64,000 nt of DNA from Diadema setosum (lineage: Eukaryota; Echinodermata; Echinoidea; Diadematoida; Diadematidae): the NCBI GenBank assembly GCA_033980235.1, contig CM067075.1, forward strand, positions 35,102,385-35,166,384, given 5' to 3'. The position numbers and the translations under genes are program-made. Positions 59,346-64,000 of this stretch are shown piece by piece. Numbering within the stretch: the first letter of the stretch is position 1; each line of letters begins with the position of its first letter. The notes under the pieces were generated by a model. It worked only from the letters and a program-made list of their open reading frames with translations, did no database searches and was not told the origin of the DNA.

Positions 59346-59709
59346 TTAAAGGTAATGTTTACCATTGGGAGCAGTGATTTAAAAAATGTTCAACATATCT
59401 CATTTGATGCTTATGTGTAGGTCAGTTGATTGTATCACAAAACATCCTACATATAAAAATTTCGTAATTAGCCTAAAATATAAAGAGATATCCCTATTTT
59501 TCCCACTAAACCATGTAGATGGTTTATTCTAGAAACATTTTTATTATAACTATTGTTCACATTTTGTATATTTAACAATATTTAACATTGATTTTACTCA
59601 TTCAATTTTTTCATTGCTTGTTTCTATCCGCAACTCACATTTTAGAACTGTTTTGAAGCACTAAAGCTGGGGTTTTGTTTCATCTGCAAATGATAAATAA
59701 TGCCTTTAA
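59346..59709. mobile_element. TTAA MITE, family D, copy 2
   Basis: Left TTAAAGGTAATGTTTACCAT, right in complement TTAAAGGCATTATTTATCAT: clear terminal inverts on TTAA at both ends. It abuts the mariner remnant. Confidence 0.78.
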
Positions 59710-61379
59710 GCTATGTGAAGGATTTGATGGACCAAATTTGGTCTTCATATCCTAATCCCTTCCATAACAGACTAAAAACTTTTCAGTCACCCATCGAAGT
59801 GTTAATAAGAGAAGCTGTGTTAATTGTTCATTACCAGGATTGGTTTAGTTATGTGTGGCAAGAAAGATGCTGAAAGCATACTCACCATGTAATTTCTCTC
59901 GGGTATTTCATATGTGGCATTCAGAAATGCCTTTGTTAAAATCGCCCATGATAAAACAGTCTTTGTTGACATGTTCAGCCATGTTCAGTATAACCAAGTG
60001 CAAAGTGACAAAATATCAATTTTTTATCTAAATTTTAACTTTGTTTTCGTAGTTATCGATGGAAATACGTAATGTATAACGAAATATGATAATACATAAT
60101 GTTGAGCTTGGATATACAAGAAAGAAATACAAACATAATAGCGGTCGATGTGTCGGTTTCAAGCAAAGTAAGAGAATGCTATTAAGAAATACGATGGAAC
60201 CTAGCTGATACTCGGGGCACAGAAGATTCTTCGTAAATACAATCAAGAAGAACAAATAACCACATGATGCACACAATTTAGCGGTTCCTATGATAGCAGT
60301 ATTGACAGAGGTGTGATAATGTGATTGCGACGTGAGTTTATCATTACGGCTTCCATTGAGAATACAGAGGAAATTTTCGAAAATGAAAGACATGCACCAA
60401 CAATTATTAGATTAAACGAAATTAAAATGATATTCAATATTGAAGTTTAATCCTGATTCTACGAAGTTCTAAGCCTAATTATGAGGAATCATGTCTGGTT
60501 TGCACCGGTGTCGAACGGAAATGCCACACATTCAAAGTCTTGAGAAGACTTCTTTCAAATGCCTATGAGGTTCCACATAAGAAATCCATAAAAGGCCAGC
60601 ACAAATCTACGCGTCCCAGTATTCAAAGAAAGACTCATTCAACCACACAACAGGGTGGGCAAGAAAAAAACGTATAGCATAACCACAGCACAAAAGCAGA
60701 CGGTACTCAAAGGACCTATGTTGTGCAAAGTGCATGTTGACTTGTGTTGATTCATGATACCCTCAACATCACCTATGTGACAAAGTAAAATATGTAAATA
60801 TGTTCCACATGTTTTTTAATAATTTTTCTACTATTTTTCTTCAGATTACGTGGATACGCCCACAAAAAAACCCCTTCCAAACGAATATTCTGCCAGTGAC
60901 CGCATATTTATGTCAATCATTGCTAAAGTACTGATATGTTTAACAAAAGATATTGGAATGCACCTTCCACTCCACTGAGCATAAATTGTATGTTCCCTGC
61001 AGTGTCCTTGTTAACCACATCAGTAACTCAGAAGCTTGCAAGTTGTGCTCACAGTGGATTCCAATGTCTTTTGTTTAAAGGGATGGATAGTTGTGTTATC
61101 CACTGTAGACGAACGACAGAAACTAATAGAATCTGTATACAACATCGTGCAAATAGAGCTGAGTAGTGTTTGCTCGAACTCGCATCATTCTTGAGATGAC
61201 GTCATCAGAACCTACGCGCCGTTCGCGTGTTTTGACAGAATTTCAAGGGGCGTTCCAGAGCTGTATCTTCTCTCAAAATAGCACTTTCATTCGTCAGAAT
61301 CAACAAAAAGGAGTCGTAAATGCGAAATCAGCACATAACATTACACAAAATTGGCCTAAACATGAACATTAGGCTGATT
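59710..61379. other. Intergenic stretch
   Basis: No gene recognised. AAAGGGATGGATAGTTGTGT at 61078 resembles the start of a TTAA MITE but no partner end was found. Confidence 0.4.
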
Positions 61380-61399
61380 TGGGCTTCAGGGCTGTGCTC

Positions 61400-62035
61400 G
61401 ACGAGGCGGCACGAGTACTGCGGGCTCTCGAAGATAGACCTATCAATGCCAGACAAATGAAGAACGACAAATTTGCGACGACACATTGTGATGTGGGCGA
61501 TTAATATAGAGGAAAAGGTAAGGGTTTCCATGTCGGAAATTCACTGTCCTGAGAAGATAATGACGCAGCTCCTAAAGAACACAGATGCGATCATCCGCCG
61601 GATAACCGGATAGCTGAATGACTGGAACAGGTTTTCCAAGCTTGCTGGTCTTAATGATATGCTTGATATGGAAAGTTACTAAAGACTCCGACGCAATTGA
61701 ATCATGTGGACGTATGAAAAAGAGCCCTTTTACCCGAAATCAGAGCGATGAGCATAACTAATTAACGAGTTAACTGCTCCAGGGAAATCCGGTCGTTGGG
61801 AACGAGTGTCCTAAGATAATGTAGGACTGCGCTCTGGAATCCAAAGTAGACGTAGAACGAGGCTGAGGTAGTTTCCTCTCATAAAGTGCACTACGAGCGG
61901 AGGAGAACCAATAGGATGACCATCACACGGAGAGAGATTCAAAGACAAAGAACTGCGCAGAACACTTAAACAACTATAAGCAGCACCGACGAGGAATTCT
62001 TCGGCTAAGAAATTCAGAACCATGCTCACATCCTG
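61400..62035 (-). pseudogene. Tyrosine-recombinase remnant of a DIRS/Crypton-type element
   Basis: On the minus strand: VLNFLAEEFLVGAAYSCLSV, RSSLSLNLSPCDGHPIGSPP and LVVHFMRG (61811-62029), then after a stop DTRSQRPDFPGAVNSL, and after further breaks GKPVPVIQLSGYPADDRICV and LFLYINRPHHNVSSQ (about 61450-61640). The order (core-binding helices, GhPiGshPLVvrfmkG, then pyPaDdrICv and the Kp.h.vs block) is that of tyrosine recombinases from DIRS-like elements and Cryptons. The catalytic Arg region is lost, so it is inactive. Which element type is uncertain. Confidence 0.75.
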
Positions 62036-62369
62036 GCAAGGTTTTCAATTTTCCATTTACAACAGAAAAGTAGCCATTTCCTCAAGGCTAAGTTGTAGCT
62101 CCTTTCTGTAGCTTTCCACCATTGAGCAATAATGCTGGTAGCTTGTTGCGAAATCCCTTTGTCTCATAGACGTTGGCAAACAAGTGACATGCCACTAATG
62201 TTAGCTGGTGTGTCATACCGTCAGAGGGTGTTCTCTGTCGGAAGAAGGAAGGGAAAGGATATGATTAACTGGTGGCAAAAGTATCAAATAACATACTTAT
62301 TAATGTAGGATACCAAGCTTGAGTTTTCCATTAAGGAAAAATAACGATGGCCTCCGGGCCTCAGACTTA

Positions 62370-62542
62370 TATTGATTGAAATTGAATTGGAAAGGGTATT
62401 TTATTGATGAATATCCATTGCAGCCCGCTGGCTGAATTGCGGACAATTTACAGAAATGAGCACAATAACTATAAAATATGTACAGGAGAGTAAAAATACA
62501 TAAAATACAAGGAAAAGTAGAAATTACGCGGTGCGTAATATA
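62370..62542 (-). mobile_element. Retroelement 3' end, reverse copy of 42590-42710
   Basis: ATTGAATTGGAAAGGGTATT, TTATTGATGAATATCCATTG and CAGCCCGCTGGCTGAATTGC are the complement of the tail at 42590-42710, with about 15% change. The sequence seems to resume after 63463. Confidence 0.6.
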
Positions 62543-63463
62543 TGTCCCCGCCGGAAGTAGCATTTTGTAACAAAATGTGCAATATAGGCAAAAAGGTCAA
62601 AGAAGTCAAAGGTCAAAATGGTCAAAGAAGTCAAAGGTCAAAATTCTGTGTAGAAGTTTTGAAGCCCTCACCTAGTGCCATCACATAAAGCAAATGGAAT
62701 CGAAATTTGGTTAGAAATGGCGAAGGAGTAGCATTTTGTAGCCAATCTACAACATAGGTCAAAAATCAAGGTCAAAGGTCAAAGAAGACAAAGGTCAAAA
62801 TTCTGTGGAGAAGTTTTGAAGCCCTCACCTAGTGCTATCACATAAAGCAAACGGAATCGAAATCGGGTTAGAAATGGCGAAGGAGTAGCATTTTGTAGCA
62901 AAATGCACAATATAGGTCAAAAATCAAGGTCAAAGGTCAAAGAAGTCAAAGGTCAAAATTCTGTGTAGAAGTTTTGAAGCCCTCAACTAGTGCCATCATA
63001 TAAAGCAAACGGAATCGAAATCGGGTTAGAAATGGCGAAGGAGTAGCATTTTGTAGCAAAATGTACAATATTGGTCAAAAATCAAGGTCAAAGGTCAAAG
63101 AAGTCAAAGGGAAAAATTCTGTGTAGAAGCTTTGAAGCCCTCACCTAGTGGCATCACATAAAGCAAACGGAATCGAAATCGGGTTAGAAATGGCGAAGGA
63201 GTAGCATTTTGTAGCAAAATGTACAGTATAGGTCAAAGGTCAAGGTCAAAGGTCACAACTGAAATTCTGTGTAGAAGTTTTAAAGCTCCCATGTAGTGCT
63301 ATCATATAAAGCAAACAGAATCAAAATTGGCTCATAAATGACAGAGAAGTAGCAAATTGAACATTTTGATCACACACGGACGGACGCACGGACGGACGCA
63401 AAGACACACACACATACGGAGCCCGTTTCATAGTCCCCTGCTCGAACTCGTTCGGCGGGGACA
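62543..63463. mobile_element. TIR-bounded element filled by a 158-bp tandem array
   Basis: Ends TGTCCCCGCCGgAA and TTCGGCGGGGACA are inverted. The interior is five tandem units of about 158 bases (starts 62557, 62727, 62884, 63042, 63200), then a CGGACGGACGCACGG run and CATAGTCCCCTGCTCGAACT. Each unit has GGAGTAGCATTTTGTAGCAA, AAGGTCAAAGGTCAAAGAAG, TGTGTAGAAGTTTTGAAGCC and AAGCAAACGGAATCGAAATC. It seems to sit inside an older retroelement tail. Confidence 0.8.
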
Positions 63464-64000
63464 AAAACAAATGATATCAAATATATTCATCTTAACTATA
63501 TAACATAATATTAACATTTACAGCAAAATAAACACAATCATGCATTTACAATTTCTAACTCCACTGTTCTCATTATCATATATGTTCAAAGTTACTTAAA
63601 AATACCCTTTAAATTGAACTTCTTTCTCATCTATCTCTTCCTCTTCTTCTTCTTCTTCTTCTTCTTCATTTTCTCTCCCTATCCCCTCCTAGAACTTTTT
63701 CGGAGTACTCTGCCTAATAAAAAAAATAAAAAAAAACGGGGGGGGGGGGGTGGGTGTAGCTCCAAAAACGCCCCCAGCCAAGGCAGAAAGCATCTGTTGC
63801 TATAGCATCGGGGTCAGGACACCATGACACAAAAGAAGTGAAGCGCTGTTCAGGCAAGACGCGAACAAATCTACATCTGGCAGGAAAAAAACCAATCAGT
63901 TGTGAAGAACATGAGCTGGTTGCATCCACTGAGTGAATAGTCATCGGCCACATTATTCTATACACCTGGTATGCATTGGACCGAAAGCCAAACATTTATT
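63464..64000. other. Window end, no gene recognised
   Basis: Continuation of the interrupted retroelement, a CTT repeat (63640-63668), a 12-base G-run (63738-63750), then about 220 bases with no recognisable feature. Confidence 0.4.

Overview
This is intron-rich, AT-rich nuclear DNA from an animal, most probably a marine deuterostome. An echinoderm is my best guess. The reasons are a vertebrate-like F-BAR/SH3 gene with 15 short exons, rhodopsin-class receptor exons in duplicate, very dense foldback and TTAA-bounded miniature transposons, many poly-C/poly-G runs, and frequent TAGGCCTA words. The phylum is inference; the animal origin is firm. No prokaryotic, organellar or viral gene organisation is visible.

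Region 1 (about 2.4-24 kb, + strand) holds one complete gene. It has a TATA box near 2458, a start codon at 2783, 15 coding exons and a stop at 22763. The exon phases join without conflict into 568 codons. The product is a nostrin-type adaptor: an N-terminal F-BAR domain, an HR1-like coiled coil split by a Lys/Ser/Pro insert, an Ala/Pro-rich linker and a C-terminal SH3 domain. Proteins of this class bend or scaffold membranes and recruit partners through SH3. Intron 11 carries a 2.5-kb array of about 164-bp repeats.

Region 2 (about 31.7-36.9 kb, + strand) holds a two-exon class A GPCR of 318 residues, with all seven membrane segments. A second copy of its first exon lies at 50053-50268 and is about 74% identical in protein. 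No second exon for it is visible in the window.

The rest is mostly repeats and decayed mobile elements: at least five families of TTAA-flanked MITEs, a pogo-like MITE, two minus-strand LINE reverse-transcriptase remnants, a mariner-type transposase remnant, a DIRS/Crypton-type tyrosine-recombinase remnant, a palindromic tRNA-derived SINE pair inside a 14-bp target duplication, a GATGT satellite with higher-order structure, a TIR-bounded array of nuclear-receptor-like half sites (AGGTCA), and a 2.8-kb foldback element. The foldback element (52556-55345) has arms built from two nested repeat arrays and is the most striking structure in the window. The long open frames in the GATGT satellite and the 164-bp array are by-products of repeat composition and are not called as genes.
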